Positions 26,587 through 35,354 of a stretch of DNA of 64,000 nucleotides are shown here, in pieces. This DNA comes from Devosia riboflavina (GTDB lineage Bacteria > Pseudomonadota > Alphaproteobacteria > Rhizobiales > Devosiaceae). The first letter of the stretch is position 1. The number at the start of each line of letters is the position of its first letter. The notes below the pieces were generated by a model. That model worked only from the letters and a program-made list of their open reading frames with translations, made no database searches and was not told the DNA's origin. A program made the translations under genes and the position numbers. The stretch is taken from contig NZ_JQGC01000035.1 in the NCBI RefSeq assembly GCF_000743575.1, positions 1 to 64,000 on the forward strand, written 5' to 3'.

Positions 26587-28803
26587 ATGCTGATCAATAA
26601 ATCCATGTATCCGGTCAAGGCAGGCTATAGCGCCATCTCGACCATGCAGGGCCAGCTCGGCAAGCTCCAGACCCAACTCGGGTCTGGAGACAAGGCGCAG
26701 ACCCTCGCCGAAATGGGCTTCGACCGCACCGTGTCGCTGGCGACGCGCAATCGGCTGACCAAGCTCGATTCCTTCGCCGCCAATATCGACACGGTCAATC
26801 TCCGGCTCAACTTCCTCGACCAGGGCTTTACATCCCTCGCCAAGCTCAAGTCCGAGACCCGGACCTCGGCGACGCCGACGAGCTATGGCGAGAACAATCT
26901 CACCATGGTGAGCCTGCAGAAGGACTCGCAGAACCGCCTGTCGCAATTGCTCGAAACGCTGAACCTCAGCGTCGCGGGCCGCTATCTCATGGGCGGCAAT
27001 CAGACCGACAAGGCCCCGGTCGCCACCTATGACCAGATCATGTATGGCGAAGGCACGGCCGACGGCTATCTCAAGGTCGCCGAAGAACGCCGCAAGGCCG
27101 ATCTCGGTGCCGATTCCAGCGATACGCTCGACAATGTCGGCCTGCCGCGCACCACGGTCCTCGGCCCGTGGAAGAACAAGCTCGTCATCTCCTCGGCCGA
27201 ATTCGAACGCTTTGGCTACAAGATCACCTCGATCTCGGGCAATTCGGCGACGACCCAGACATCCGGCCCGACGGCCGAGCCGCTGGCACCGACCGTGCAG
27301 GTCTCGACCCAGCCGGCCGATGGCGACGTCGTCACCTTCAATATGACCCGCCGCGACGGCACGACGCAGACTTTTACGGCCAAGGCCGTGGCGCCGCCGG
27401 CCGTGCCTGACACTTCGGCCACGCCGCCGGAATATTCCATCGGCGCCACGCTCGAGGATACGGCCGGCAATCTCGAAAACCTGATGGGCCAGAAGCTCGG
27501 CAATCTCGAGAATTTCAAGATCTTCACCTCCTCGGATGCGGATGTGAAGGTCATCTCCTATTCGGACGGCATGGACTCGGTTTCGATCAAGTTCGACAAG
27601 CAGCCGGCCGATGGCGAAACGCTGACGATCGGCATCAAGGATCGCAATGGCGTAACCACGGACTTCCAGTTCAAGGCGGTCACCGGCACGCCGGATCCCT
27701 TGGCGACCAATCCGCGCGAATACCAGATCGGCGTCAATCGCGAGGAGACGCTCAAGAACCTCAAGGGCGCCATCGAGACCAGCGTCGGCGGGCTCGACGC
27801 ACCCCTCAAGACGGGCCGTCTCACGGCCGGCACCATGGCGGCTCCGAACGACACCACGGTGCGTCTGGAAGAGCAGTCCCCGCCGACCATTTTTGGCTAC
27901 AAGCTCGCCTCCGCCTCGACCACCAGCAGCAAGATCAATGTCAGCGCCGTGGCCGGCAATCCGGCCAATATGAGCGTTGAGTTCATGGGCAATCCGCGCG
28001 CCGGTGAGTCCGTGACCATCAACCTCAAGATGCCCGACGGCACCAGCACCCCGATCGTGCTGCAGGCTGTCGACCGCGAACCGGTTACCGGCCAGTTCGT
28101 CATCGGCGCGACGCCCGAAGAGACCACAGCCAATTTCGAAGCGGCCCTAAAACTCAAGCTCGACCAGACCAGCAAGACCGAACTGGTTTCGGCCTCGAGC
28201 TATGCCGCGGCGGACGACTTCTTCACCACCGATGGCGTGGCGCGCCGTCTCGATCTCTCGGGCGGTGACCCGGAAACCGCAACGGTTTTCGCGGCTCCGA
28301 ACACCCGCGAGACGGTGAAGTGGTACGTGGGCGAAATCGGCACCGCCGGCGACAATCCGCGCTTGTCGGCGACCGCCCAGGTGGATGACTCGACCAAGGT
28401 CGGCTATGGCGTCCGCGCCAATGAAACAGGCCTCCGCGAGCTCGTAAAGACGCTCGCAGCCATGAGCTCGCAGGAATACGACATCAACGATACGACCTCC
28501 AAGGCGCGCTTCAGCGCCATGGTCGAGCGGCAGATGGCGACGACCTCGAGCTCCACGGCGACCGCAAAGGGTTCGATCGAACAGATCGGCCTCGAATTGG
28601 GCGTGGTTCGCGCCACGACCGGCGGCGCCTCCGAGCGCAATACCGCGGCGTCAGGCCAGCTTGAAACGCTGCTGAGCCAGGTCGAAACGGTCAGCATGGA
28701 AGAAACGGTCATGCAGCTCCTGGCGCTCAAGACGCGCCTCGAAGCCAGCTACCAGACGACGGCAACGGTCGCGAACCTCAGCCTCGTCAACTACCTCAAA
28801 TAG
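26587..28803 (+). CDS. flgL: Oversized hook-filament junction protein FlgL
   Basis: A 738-residue protein, about twice the usual FlgL length. Residues 1-160 (LQTQLGSGDKAQTLAEMG, GRYLMGGN) and the last about 110 (LEQ-type helices ending TRLEASYQTTATVANLSLVNYL) are the conserved FlgL helices. The middle holds three related modules beginning QPADGDVVTFNMTRRDGTT, QPADGETLTIGIKDRNGVTT and NPRAGESVTINLKMPDGTS, each ending in a YxIGxTxEETxxNL-type helix, spaced by roughly 100-200 residues. The gene starts 11 bp after flgK and ends at a strong terminator. Confidence 0.9.
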   Translation: MLINKSMYPVKAGYSAISTMQGQLGKLQTQLGSGDKAQTLAEMGFDRTVSLATRNRLTKLDSFAANIDTVNLRLNFLDQGFTSLAKLKSETRTSATPTSYGENNLTMVSLQKDSQNRLSQLLETLNLSVAGRYLMGGNQTDKAPVATYDQIMYGEGTADGYLKVAEERRKADLGADSSDTLDNVGLPRTTVLGPWKNKLVISSAEFERFGYKITSISGNSATTQTSGPTAEPLAPTVQVSTQPADGDVVTFNMTRRDGTTQTFTAKAVAPPAVPDTSATPPEYSIGATLEDTAGNLENLMGQKLGNLENFKIFTSSDADVKVISYSDGMDSVSIKFDKQPADGETLTIGIKDRNGVTTDFQFKAVTGTPDPLATNPREYQIGVNREETLKNLKGAIETSVGGLDAPLKTGRLTAGTMAAPNDTTVRLEEQSPPTIFGYKLASASTTSSKINVSAVAGNPANMSVEFMGNPRAGESVTINLKMPDGTSTPIVLQAVDREPVTGQFVIGATPEETTANFEAALKLKLDQTSKTELVSASSYAAADDFFTTDGVARRLDLSGGDPETATVFAAPNTRETVKWYVGEIGTAGDNPRLSATAQVDDSTKVGYGVRANETGLRELVKTLAAMSSQEYDINDTTSKARFSAMVERQMATTSSSTATAKGSIEQIGLELGVVRATTGGASERNTAASGQLETLLSQVETVSMEETVMQLLALKTRLEASYQTTATVANLSLVNYLK

Positions 28804-28845
28804 GCGCCAGAAGGCGCCACAGGAGGCCAGAAGGCCGAAACGAAT

Positions 28846-28875
28846 ACGGGGCGCGCAAGCGCCCCGTTTTGTTTT
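28846..28875 (+). terminator. Terminator of the flgE-flgK-flgL operon
   Basis: A 9-bp perfect stem, ACGGGGCGC and GCGCCCCGT with loop GCAA, followed by TTTTGTTTT. Confidence 0.9.
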
Positions 28876-29116
28876 AGTGGTAGGCGTAGTTGCCTGGGCC
28901 GTTGGAGCGCGCCATCAGTACCCGACCAGCCAAGCGGATCTGTGCATTGGAGACGCGCGGCAGCGGCTGTGGCCGTCTGGCGAGTGGCATCCGCTGATTG
29001 GCGCGAAGCGAACCGCCTATGGCTCTCTTCGCTGCCGCCACGGCGGGCCAGCAGAGCCCTACCACACTCAAGACGTGTTCCCAACGGCCGATGCCCCTCG
29101 CTGGAAAATCCGCCAT
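28874..29116 (-). CDS. Doubtful small ORF between flaF and flgL
   Basis: From ATG 29116 a frame of 80 residues runs to 28874 (Arg/Pro/Ala-rich, ending RSNGPGNYAYH). The frame is open up to a TTG inside the flaF terminator, but no good ribosome site is seen. The composition does not match a known family. It fills the 28876-29171 interval, which otherwise holds nothing recognisable. It may be a chance frame. Confidence 0.25.
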   Translation of the reverse strand: MADFPARGIGRWEHVLSVVGLCWPAVAAAKRAIGGSLRANQRMPLARRPQPLPRVSNAQIRLAGRVLMARSNGPGNYAYH

Positions 29117-29171
29117 ATGGGCGGCCTCGCTACCCCCGAAGAGCCCCCAAACCGTGGGGTCGAACACCACA

Positions 29172-29205
29172 AACAAAAAGGCCCCCGGTTAAATCCGGAG
29201 GCTCT
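29172..29205 (-). terminator. Terminator of the flbT-flaF genes
   Basis: Read on the minus strand, GCCTCCGG and CCGGGGGC pair with one wobble around ATTTAA and are followed by CTTTTTG. Confidence 0.8.
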
Positions 29206-29244
29206 TGTCATCGCATCTAGGCGAACTTGTCGGTGCTGGCCCTA

Positions 29245-29619
29245 TCAGGCTTCTTCTGCACCACGCAGGCCGGCGGCAAGCTGGCGATTGATATTGATCA
29301 GCGGCAGCAGCTTGGCCTTGATCGGCTCGATATGCAGTTCGCGGGTTTCGTTCATCACGAACAGGCCGAGATTCGCGATATTCTGGCGAACCTGGGCGGG
29401 AAGCGGGTTGTCCTCGCGGGTCACCGAGGTGAGGAAGATATTCCAGATGCGGCGGTTGAAGAGCAGAGCCTCTTGAAGGCTGTCCTGCTTCAGGTCCCAA
29501 GCGTCGTGGATAAGCTGGAGATTGGCAGCCGCCCGCGACAGCAGATTGGCTTCGCGATCACGCGGGGCTTCCGTTTTGCGGGCCACCTGTTGGTATGCCT
29601 GCGCTCCCTGATGGTACAT
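29245..29619 (-). CDS. flaF: Flagellin synthesis regulator FlaF
   Basis: A 124-residue all-helical protein starting MYHQGAQAYQQVA, the typical FlaF N-terminus, with the conserved NLLSRAAANLQLI and NRRIWNIF segments. In Caulobacter FlaF promotes flagellin synthesis and secretion, antagonistic to FlbT. ATG 29619 is preferred over a TTG six bases upstream. Its first 62 bases overlap the end of flbT, so the pair is tightly coupled. Confidence 0.92.
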   Translation of the reverse strand: MYHQGAQAYQQVARKTEAPRDREANLLSRAAANLQLIHDAWDLKQDSLQEALLFNRRIWNIFLTSVTREDNPLPAQVRQNIANLGLFVMNETRELHIEPIKAKLLPLININRQLAAGLRGAEEA

Positions 29620-29995
29620 TTGCAAGAAGGTCCTGTTCGTACTGAATTAACTTGCGGGCTGCCTTGAGAGCTTTGTACAGCGCGCCGGTTAAAATCTCGT
29701 TGTTGATCCCGTTTATCAGCGTGATCATTGAGGGGGCGGCCTGGATTATCTCATTGACAAGACGGAAGTATTCGTCGCGGAGCCGCGCCGTATCGTCCTC
29801 CAGATACATCAGTTGCACGGCCAGGTAGATGCGCTTTGCGGGCGTGTCGGCGGTCGTGATGGTCAGGATGTCCTTTTCGCGCAGGATGGGCGCCTTGCCG
29901 TCGATGAAGAGCCGGGTCCGCTGGTCGGAATTGGTAATGATGCACTGCCCGATGATGAGACGCTCGCCGGGCTTGAGTTCGACCTTGAGGGACAT
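29558..29995 (-). CDS. flbT: Flagellin mRNA regulator FlbT
   Basis: A 145-residue protein with the FlbT pattern LKPGERLIIGQCIITN, PILREKDILT and the C-terminal EIIQAAPS/ALKAARKLIQYEQ. FlbT in Caulobacter binds the 5' leader of flagellin mRNA and lowers its stability until the hook is complete. Its stop lies 62 bases inside flaF. Here it is beside three flagellin genes whose leaders carry a small hairpin, a plausible target. Confidence 0.93.
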   Translation of the reverse strand: MSLKVELKPGERLIIGQCIITNSDQRTRLFIDGKAPILREKDILTITTADTPAKRIYLAVQLMYLEDDTARLRDEYFRLVNEIIQAAPSMITLINGINNEILTGALYKALKAARKLIQYEQDLLANVPSGSAGIPTGGPQNGSPA

Positions 29996-30131
29996 TGGCT
30001 CTGGTTTCCTATTCTGGGAATGCCGCCGTTCGTCTGGCGGGCTTAGGGATGGATAGCAGTCGCGGCAGATGGACGCCAGCGACTAAACGGCGGAGCGGGC
30101 AGGGGAATCAGCCGCGCGTTAGGTATCTCGC

Positions 30132-30165
30132 CAAAAGAAGAAGGCGGGCTTGTGGCCCGCCTTCC
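30132..30165 (-). terminator. Terminator of the giant flagellin gene
   Basis: On the minus strand AAGGCGGGC and GCCCGCCTT form the stem, followed by CTTCTTTT. The rest of the 193-bp gap to flbT holds no gene. Confidence 0.85.
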
Positions 30166-30188
30166 GTTTACCACTATGTGGCTTGCGA

Positions 30189-32945
30189 TTAACGCAGGAG
30201 CTGCAGAACAGCCTGGTCCTGCTGCGAGGCCATGGACAGAGCCGACGAGGAGAGCTGCTGGCGGGTCTGGAGAGCCAGGAGGTTGGCAGCTTCTTCGTTG
30301 GTATCAGCCAAGGTCAGGTTCGCAGCGCCGGTTTCCAGCGTGTTGATCATGTTCTTGGTGAAGGTCTGACGGTTTTCGACCGACGACAGGTTCGAGCCGA
30401 AGGCCGAAGCCTGCGAGCGAAGCTCCGTCAGGGCCGAAGACAGCTTGCCGAGGAAAGCGTCGATTGCTTCGTCGGTGTCGAGGTCTTCAGCGATCAGGCT
30501 TTCGACGCCCAGGTTCGAGGCGTTGATCGAACGAACGTTGCCGTTCGCGTCCTTGGCCTGGATATCGATCGCCGAGGTGCCGGATTCGTTGAAGGTGATC
30601 TTCAGCTTATCGCCACGGAGGAGATTGATACCGTTGAAGGACGAGTCGTCCGACAGCTTGTCGAGCTGGTCACGCAGTTCGTTGAACTGCTTGGACAGGT
30701 TCGCGCGGACCGTGTTGCCATCGATCTTGAGGGCAGTGATTGCGTCATTGCCGTTGAGATCGACACCGATATCGAGTTCCTGGGTCGACAGGTTTTCGAT
30801 ACGCAGCTTGCCGTTGTCGTTCGAAGCACGGACCTTGCCCGCATGGTCGCGGTTGATCAGTTCGACGAACTTGTCGACGGTCTTGGTTGCGTTCAGCTGG
30901 CTCTTTTCGGCAACGCCGGTGTTCACACCGTTGGTACCGAAGAGGGCCACAGCATCGTCACCCGAGACAGCCAGGGTCTTGGCTTCAGCAGTCTTGGCAA
31001 CGAGCTGGAACTTGCCGTCTTCGTCGAACTTGGCTTCGACGCCGGTGATGCCAGCGGCTTCAAGATCAGCATTCACGGCCTCAACGGTCGCATCCTGCCA
31101 GTTCTTGATGTCGAGGGCGTTCACGGCCGAACCGATGCCACCCTTCACGCCACCGATTTCGATTTCGGCAGTCTTGCCATCATACGAAACGGTGAAGGTT
31201 GCCTTTTCGGCAGCGACGGTTTCAACCGAAGCACCAGCAACGGGGTTGGTGATGGTCTGGCCATCGACAGCAGCGGTGTCGGCGACACCATTGGTGGTGG
31301 TGGCAGCGGCAGTGAGGCCAGCTTCAACACCGTTCGTGGTGGTGTAGGTCGAGCTCGGCAGACCAATTGCACTCGACGGAGCGCCGCTGAACTGGATGCT
31401 GAAGTTGCGACCGTCAGCACGGCTGATGTTCAAGCCGTTGGCGGTAGCAGTTGCGGTGAAGCCGCCGGTGGACAAAGCTGCCACGAGGTCAGCAGAGTCA
31501 GTACCGGTCGCTGGCGGGATGTTGTAGGTAACGGGCGTGCCGAAACCATCATCCAGGGTGATCGTCGAACCTGCAAGCGCCGCAACGTTGGCGTCCGCCG
31601 TCAAGTCGCTACCACCAACACCGGTGACCGAAGCGGCCGTCGGAGTGGTTGCAGCAAGGCTCGACGTTACGGTCGGAGCAGCCAGGCCGCCATTGGTCTT
31701 TTCAGTCAGGGTGACTTCAAGGGTAGCAGCGTTAACAGCAACGTTGAAAGCAGCGTTGATGTTGGTGTCGCCTTCGATCGCCGTCTTGATCTGAGCAGCG
31801 GTCATGCCGGCGGTCAGGCTGATTGCACCGGTTGCACCGGCAATTGTCAGATCCTGGTCCGAGGTGAGCTTCTGCGTACCAGCATCGTTGTAGCTAGTCA
31901 GCGTGAACTCGGTTTCGGCAGCGCTACCGGTCACAACGCCGGCAGCGATCGGCACGCCGGTCACTGTCGGAGCGGCACCGCCCCACTGCGTGCTGGTGAG
32001 CGTGATCTGCTCAGTCGTATCGTCGGCAACGACGGTGTAGCCACCGGCTTCAGCACCGGCTTCGAGGTTGGCAACGAAGTCTTCGAACGTTGCGCCCGTC
32101 GGGATCGTCTGGCCGCCAGCGGTGATACCGGAGGTGATGGCCGAGAAGTTGAACGTGGTCGAACCCTTGGTGGCGGCAACCGAACCGGTACCAAAGGTAA
32201 CGGTGGCGGCAGCAGCACTGGTGTCGACGGTTTCGATGACGATCTTGCCGTCGTTCGGCGAGCCCACAGCACCCACGGAGACCGTGTACTTGCCGGCCTG
32301 CGGGCTGCTGTTCAGAGCAGTCTGGATGTCGCTAACAATGTTCGCTGCAGTCGGCGGAGCGCCGGTGAGCGCCACGTTAACGCCGGCAACGCTCAGCTGG
32401 TCACCGTTGGTGAAGCCGCCGCCCAGGCTAATTACCGAGCGAGCGCCTGCGCCGGTCTCGCTGGCAGTCGTCGACTGCGGGCCGAGATAGCTGACAGCCG
32501 ACGTTTCGAGCTGGGCCTTGACGCCCGGCACCGTAGCGGTTGCGAGGCTAACATCAACGTCCAGATCGCCGAACTGACCACCACCAAGCTTGATCTTGGT
32601 GTTGTCATTGACTTCGAACGACTTGGTCTGGAAGGACTTATCCTGGCGAGCCTGGCGCAGCGTGGACTGCATGGATTCCAGGTTCTTCGTCAGGGCGGTG
32701 ATGCCGTTGTTGGCAGCTTCGATGACCTTGATACCCGAGGCCATCGAGTCGAGCAGGTTGCTCATGTCAGCGGCGCGGCTGTTCAGAGCCGATGCCGTGA
32801 AAAAGTTCGACGGATTGTCGAGGGCAGAATTCACCTTGTTACCAGTGGCAAGACGGTTCTGCGTCTTGTCCATCATGGTGGCGGTATTCTGGAGGCTCAA
32901 AAGGTTCGCGCGAACGGCCTTTGAGAGAGAAACATCGGAACCCAT
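30189..32945 (-). CDS. Giant flagellin (918 residues)
   Basis: The N-terminal 140 residues (LSKAVRANLLSLQNTA, QNRLATGNKVNSALDNP) and the C-terminal about 90 (TFTKNMINTLETGAANLTLADTNEEAANLLALQTRQQ, shown in part) are canonical flagellin D0/D1 helices. Between about residues 170 and 700 lies a very large surface region of repeated Gly/Ala/Thr-rich beta modules, each with a helix such as TAANIVSDIQTALN, TFEDFVANLEAGAE or TAAQIKTAIEGD. The whole is about 3.5 times the size of the two flagellins encoded next to it. ATG 32945 has AGAAGGAAAA upstream. It is probably secreted by the flagellar export gate and forms part of a composite filament. Confidence 0.93.
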   Translation of the reverse strand: MGSDVSLSKAVRANLLSLQNTATMMDKTQNRLATGNKVNSALDNPSNFFTASALNSRAADMSNLLDSMASGIKVIEAANNGITALTKNLESMQSTLRQARQDKSFQTKSFEVNDNTKIKLGGGQFGDLDVDVSLATATVPGVKAQLETSAVSYLGPQSTTASETGAGARSVISLGGGFTNGDQLSVAGVNVALTGAPPTAANIVSDIQTALNSSPQAGKYTVSVGAVGSPNDGKIVIETVDTSAAAATVTFGTGSVAATKGSTTFNFSAITSGITAGGQTIPTGATFEDFVANLEAGAEAGGYTVVADDTTEQITLTSTQWGGAAPTVTGVPIAAGVVTGSAAETEFTLTSYNDAGTQKLTSDQDLTIAGATGAISLTAGMTAAQIKTAIEGDTNINAAFNVAVNAATLEVTLTEKTNGGLAAPTVTSSLAATTPTAASVTGVGGSDLTADANVAALAGSTITLDDGFGTPVTYNIPPATGTDSADLVAALSTGGFTATATANGLNISRADGRNFSIQFSGAPSSAIGLPSSTYTTTNGVEAGLTAAATTTNGVADTAAVDGQTITNPVAGASVETVAAEKATFTVSYDGKTAEIEIGGVKGGIGSAVNALDIKNWQDATVEAVNADLEAAGITGVEAKFDEDGKFQLVAKTAEAKTLAVSGDDAVALFGTNGVNTGVAEKSQLNATKTVDKFVELINRDHAGKVRASNDNGKLRIENLSTQELDIGVDLNGNDAITALKIDGNTVRANLSKQFNELRDQLDKLSDDSSFNGINLLRGDKLKITFNESGTSAIDIQAKDANGNVRSINASNLGVESLIAEDLDTDEAIDAFLGKLSSALTELRSQASAFGSNLSSVENRQTFTKNMINTLETGAANLTLADTNEEAANLLALQTRQQLSSSALSMASQQDQAVLQLLR

Positions 32946-33044
32946 ACTAGGTTTTCCTTCTGGACGTGTGGTGCTTACGCCTCAATCCTTGAGACGTGAT
33001 CAGAATGGCCCTCACTTGCTAAAAACTTCTTAAATTCGGAACAT

Positions 33045-33063
33045 CTTTACGTTTCCCGTAAAG
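33045..33063. promoter_or_regulatory. Inverted repeat upstream of the giant flagellin gene
   Basis: CTTTACG-TTTCC-CGTAAAG is a perfect 7-bp inverted repeat with a 5-bp spacer, 100 bp upstream of the giant flagellin start and about 395 bp before the small flagellin. Its form is that of a dimeric regulator site. The rest of the 513-bp divergent region (32946-33458) holds no gene. Confidence 0.45.
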
Positions 33064-33407
33064 GCTTATTTCACCACGGTTTTTCCCGGTTTTGCTGGGC
33101 TTTTCGTGAATCCCGCCGCGGCGTGCCGGACTAAATTTTCGGCATCGAAAGTTCGGGTTAACCGCGTCCGTTAGGGAAGGATGGTCGAGCAAGAGCCCTC
33201 CAAAAGGGCGACTCCTCCGGATTCGCCCCTCGGCTGCCAAAAACACTGGCCAATGCGCGCTCACATGTACGCGCGCGATTCGACACATCACGGGAAGGGC
33301 CCGCTGAGGGACCAAATCGGACCCCGCGGAAACTAGATAAAATTTGAACTAAATTGCGCGTTTTGCCGAGAGAGGCCCGCAGCTTTTGGACACTAAACCT
33401 GATCTCG

Positions 33408-33424
33408 CCGGCAAGAAACGCCGG
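33408..33424 (+). promoter_or_regulatory. Leader hairpin of flagellin copy 1
   Basis: CCGGC and GCCGG pair around AAGAAAC, 35 bases before the start codon. The same hairpin is at 34450-34466 in copy 2. In Caulobacter FlbT acts on the flagellin leader; this is a candidate site by analogy only. Confidence 0.4.
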
Positions 33425-33458
33425 AAGAAAACAAAATCTGGTACAGGAAGTCCAAACA

Positions 33459-34259
33459 ATGTCCGCAGTAAATCTCGCATCGTCCACCCGCTTCGGTCTT
33501 ACCGCTCTCCGTAACGTTGCAGAGCAGATGGAAGTATCTCAGAAGCGTCTGGCCACCGGCAAGGCCGTGAATACCGCTCTGGATAACGTCTCGAAGTTTT
33601 TTACTGCGTCCAAGATGGATGGGCGTGCTGCCTCCATCGACACGCTTCTTGACAGCGTCAACAATGCGCAGACCTCGCTGAAGGCCGCCAGCGAAGGCAT
33701 CAAGGGTATCCAGGGCATCGTCAAGCAGGCCCGTGCCCTGACTGGCCAGGCTCTCGCCACGTCCGACACTGCCACCCGCGCCGCACTGGCGACCCAGTTT
33801 ACCGCGTTGACCGACGAAATCGCCAAGGTCGTCACTGACTCCAAGATCAACGGCACGAACCTTCTCAACAACGAGAGCATCACCGTGACCCTCAACGAGG
33901 ACGGTACCAGCAAGACCACGATCGCCGGTATCACTGTTGGTACCATCGCTGCGCCGGCCGGTACTTGGGCGACGGAAGCGAATATCAAGACGTCGGTCGA
34001 TGCCCTGAACACCTTCAGCACCACTCTTGAAACGGGGGCGTCCTCCTTCGGTACCAGCCAGGCCCTGATCAGCGTCCGCAAGGACTTCAACAGCGCGCTG
34101 TCGAACATTCTCAAGACCGGCGCATCGGAGCTGACCGCCGCCGACATGGATGCTGAAGCGGCCAACCTCATGGCGCTCCAGACCCGCCAGCAGATGGCGT
34201 CTACCGCCCTCTCGATCATGCAGTCCACGGAAAGCACCGCTCTGCGCCTGCTCCGCTAA
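33459..34259 (+). CDS. Small flagellin, tandem copy 1
   Basis: A 266-residue flagellin with N-terminal VSQKRLATGKAVNTALDN and C-terminal MDAEAANLMALQTRQQMASTAL helices and a minimal central domain. It is identical to copy 2 over the first about 100 and last about 65 residues and differs mainly around residues 105-125 and 165-200. ATG 33459 follows AGGAAG. No sigma-54 -24/-12 pattern was found upstream. Exported without cleavage by the flagellar system; FlgN/FlbT/FlaF are encoded nearby. Confidence 0.95.
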   Translation: MSAVNLASSTRFGLTALRNVAEQMEVSQKRLATGKAVNTALDNVSKFFTASKMDGRAASIDTLLDSVNNAQTSLKAASEGIKGIQGIVKQARALTGQALATSDTATRAALATQFTALTDEIAKVVTDSKINGTNLLNNESITVTLNEDGTSKTTIAGITVGTIAAPAGTWATEANIKTSVDALNTFSTTLETGASSFGTSQALISVRKDFNSALSNILKTGASELTAADMDAEAANLMALQTRQQMASTALSIMQSTESTALRLLR

Positions 34260-34283
34260 TCTCAAGCCTTACTGCAAGAACTT

Positions 34284-34315
34284 GGCCCGCCTTATGGCGG
34301 GCCCTTTTCGTTTTC
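34284..34315 (+). terminator. Terminator of flagellin copy 1
   Basis: GGCCCGCC-TTAT-GGCGGGCC followed by CTTTTCGTTTT. Confidence 0.9.
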
Positions 34316-34500
34316 AGCTCGCAGTTCTCGTCAAAAATGGGTGCAGGACAGGGGCTCATTAAGCCCCGCGGAAATTAGATAAAACTTGAACTAAATTGCG
34401 CGTTTTGCCGAGAGAGGCCCGCAGCTTTTGGACACTAAACCTGATTTCGCCGGCAAGAAACGCCGGAAGAAAACAAAATCTGGCACAGGAAGTCCAAACA

Positions 34501-35301
34501 ATGTCCGCAGTAAATCTCGCCTCCTCCACCCGCTTCGGTCTTACCGCTCTCCGCAACGTTGCAGAGCAGATGGAAGTCTCTCAGAAGCGTCTGGCCACCG
34601 GCAAGGCCGTGAATACCGCTCTCGATAACGTTTCGAAGTTTTTTACTGCGTCCAAGATGGACGGCCGCGCCGCCTCGATCGACACGCTTCTTGACAGCGT
34701 CAACAATGCGCAGACCTCGCTGAAGGCTGCAAGCGAAGGCATCAAGGGTATCCAGGGCATCGTCAAGCAGGCCCGCGCCCTGACTGGCCAGGCTCTTGCC
34801 ACCTCCGATACCGCCAGCCGCCTGGCACTGTCGACCCAGTTTGAAACGCTGACCGCGGAAATCGCCAAGGTCGTCACCGACTCCAAGATCAACGGCACGA
34901 ACCTTCTCAATAACGAGAGCATCACCGTGACGCTGAATGAAGACGGCACCAGCAAGACCACGATCGCCGGTGTCACTGTCGGTACCATCGCTGCTACGGC
35001 AAACGACTGGGCGGCGGAAGCGGACATCAAGGCATCAGTCGATGCGCTGAACACCTTCAGCACCGCTCTTGAAGCTTCGGCGACCTCGTTCGGCACCAGC
35101 CAGGCCCTGATCAGTGTCCGCAAGGATTTCAACAGCGCGCTGTCGAACATTCTCAAGACCGGTGCCTCGGAACTGACCGCCGCCGACATGGATGCGGAAG
35201 CCGCCAACCTGATGGCGCTCCAGACCCGCCAGCAGATGGCGTCCACCGCCCTCTCGATCATGCAGTCCACCGAGTCGACCGCTCTGCGTCTGCTCCGCTA
35301 A
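34501..35301 (+). CDS. Small flagellin, tandem copy 2
   Basis: A 266-residue flagellin, paralogue of the preceding gene. Variable positions include DTASRLALSTQFETLTAE and ATANDWAAEADIKASVDAL, both in the surface-exposed middle, whereas the filament-core helices are unchanged. Leader and terminator are also duplicated, so both copies should be expressed in the same way. The two probably form a mixed filament, with or without the giant flagellin. Confidence 0.95.
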   Translation: MSAVNLASSTRFGLTALRNVAEQMEVSQKRLATGKAVNTALDNVSKFFTASKMDGRAASIDTLLDSVNNAQTSLKAASEGIKGIQGIVKQARALTGQALATSDTASRLALSTQFETLTAEIAKVVTDSKINGTNLLNNESITVTLNEDGTSKTTIAGVTVGTIAATANDWAAEADIKASVDALNTFSTALEASATSFGTSQALISVRKDFNSALSNILKTGASELTAADMDAEAANLMALQTRQQMASTALSIMQSTESTALRLLR

Positions 35302-35324
35302 TCGCAAGCTTCACTGCGAATTTT

Positions 35325-35354
35325 GGCCCGCCCTCGTGGCGGGCCTTTTCGTTT
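35325..35354 (+). terminator. Terminator of flagellin copy 2
   Basis: GGCCCGCC-CTCGT-GGCGGGCC followed by TTTTCGTTT. Confidence 0.9.

Larger units (their letters stand above)
33322..34314 (+). repeat. Flagellin tandem duplication, copy 1
   Basis: The promoter/leader, flagellin gene and terminator from 33322 recur at an offset of 1041-1042 bp (34364-35355). The leaders are almost identical over 137 bp. It is a direct tandem duplication of a whole transcription unit. Confidence 0.95.

Noticed and set aside
30150..32924. A 924-residue plus-strand frame opposite the giant flagellin
   Set aside because: The minus strand encodes recognisable flagellin ends. The plus frame is a low-complexity shadow.
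33340..33375. FliA (sigma-28) promoter for the small flagellins
   Set aside because: TAAA and GCCGA are present but 11 rather than 15 bases apart, so the match is not reliable.
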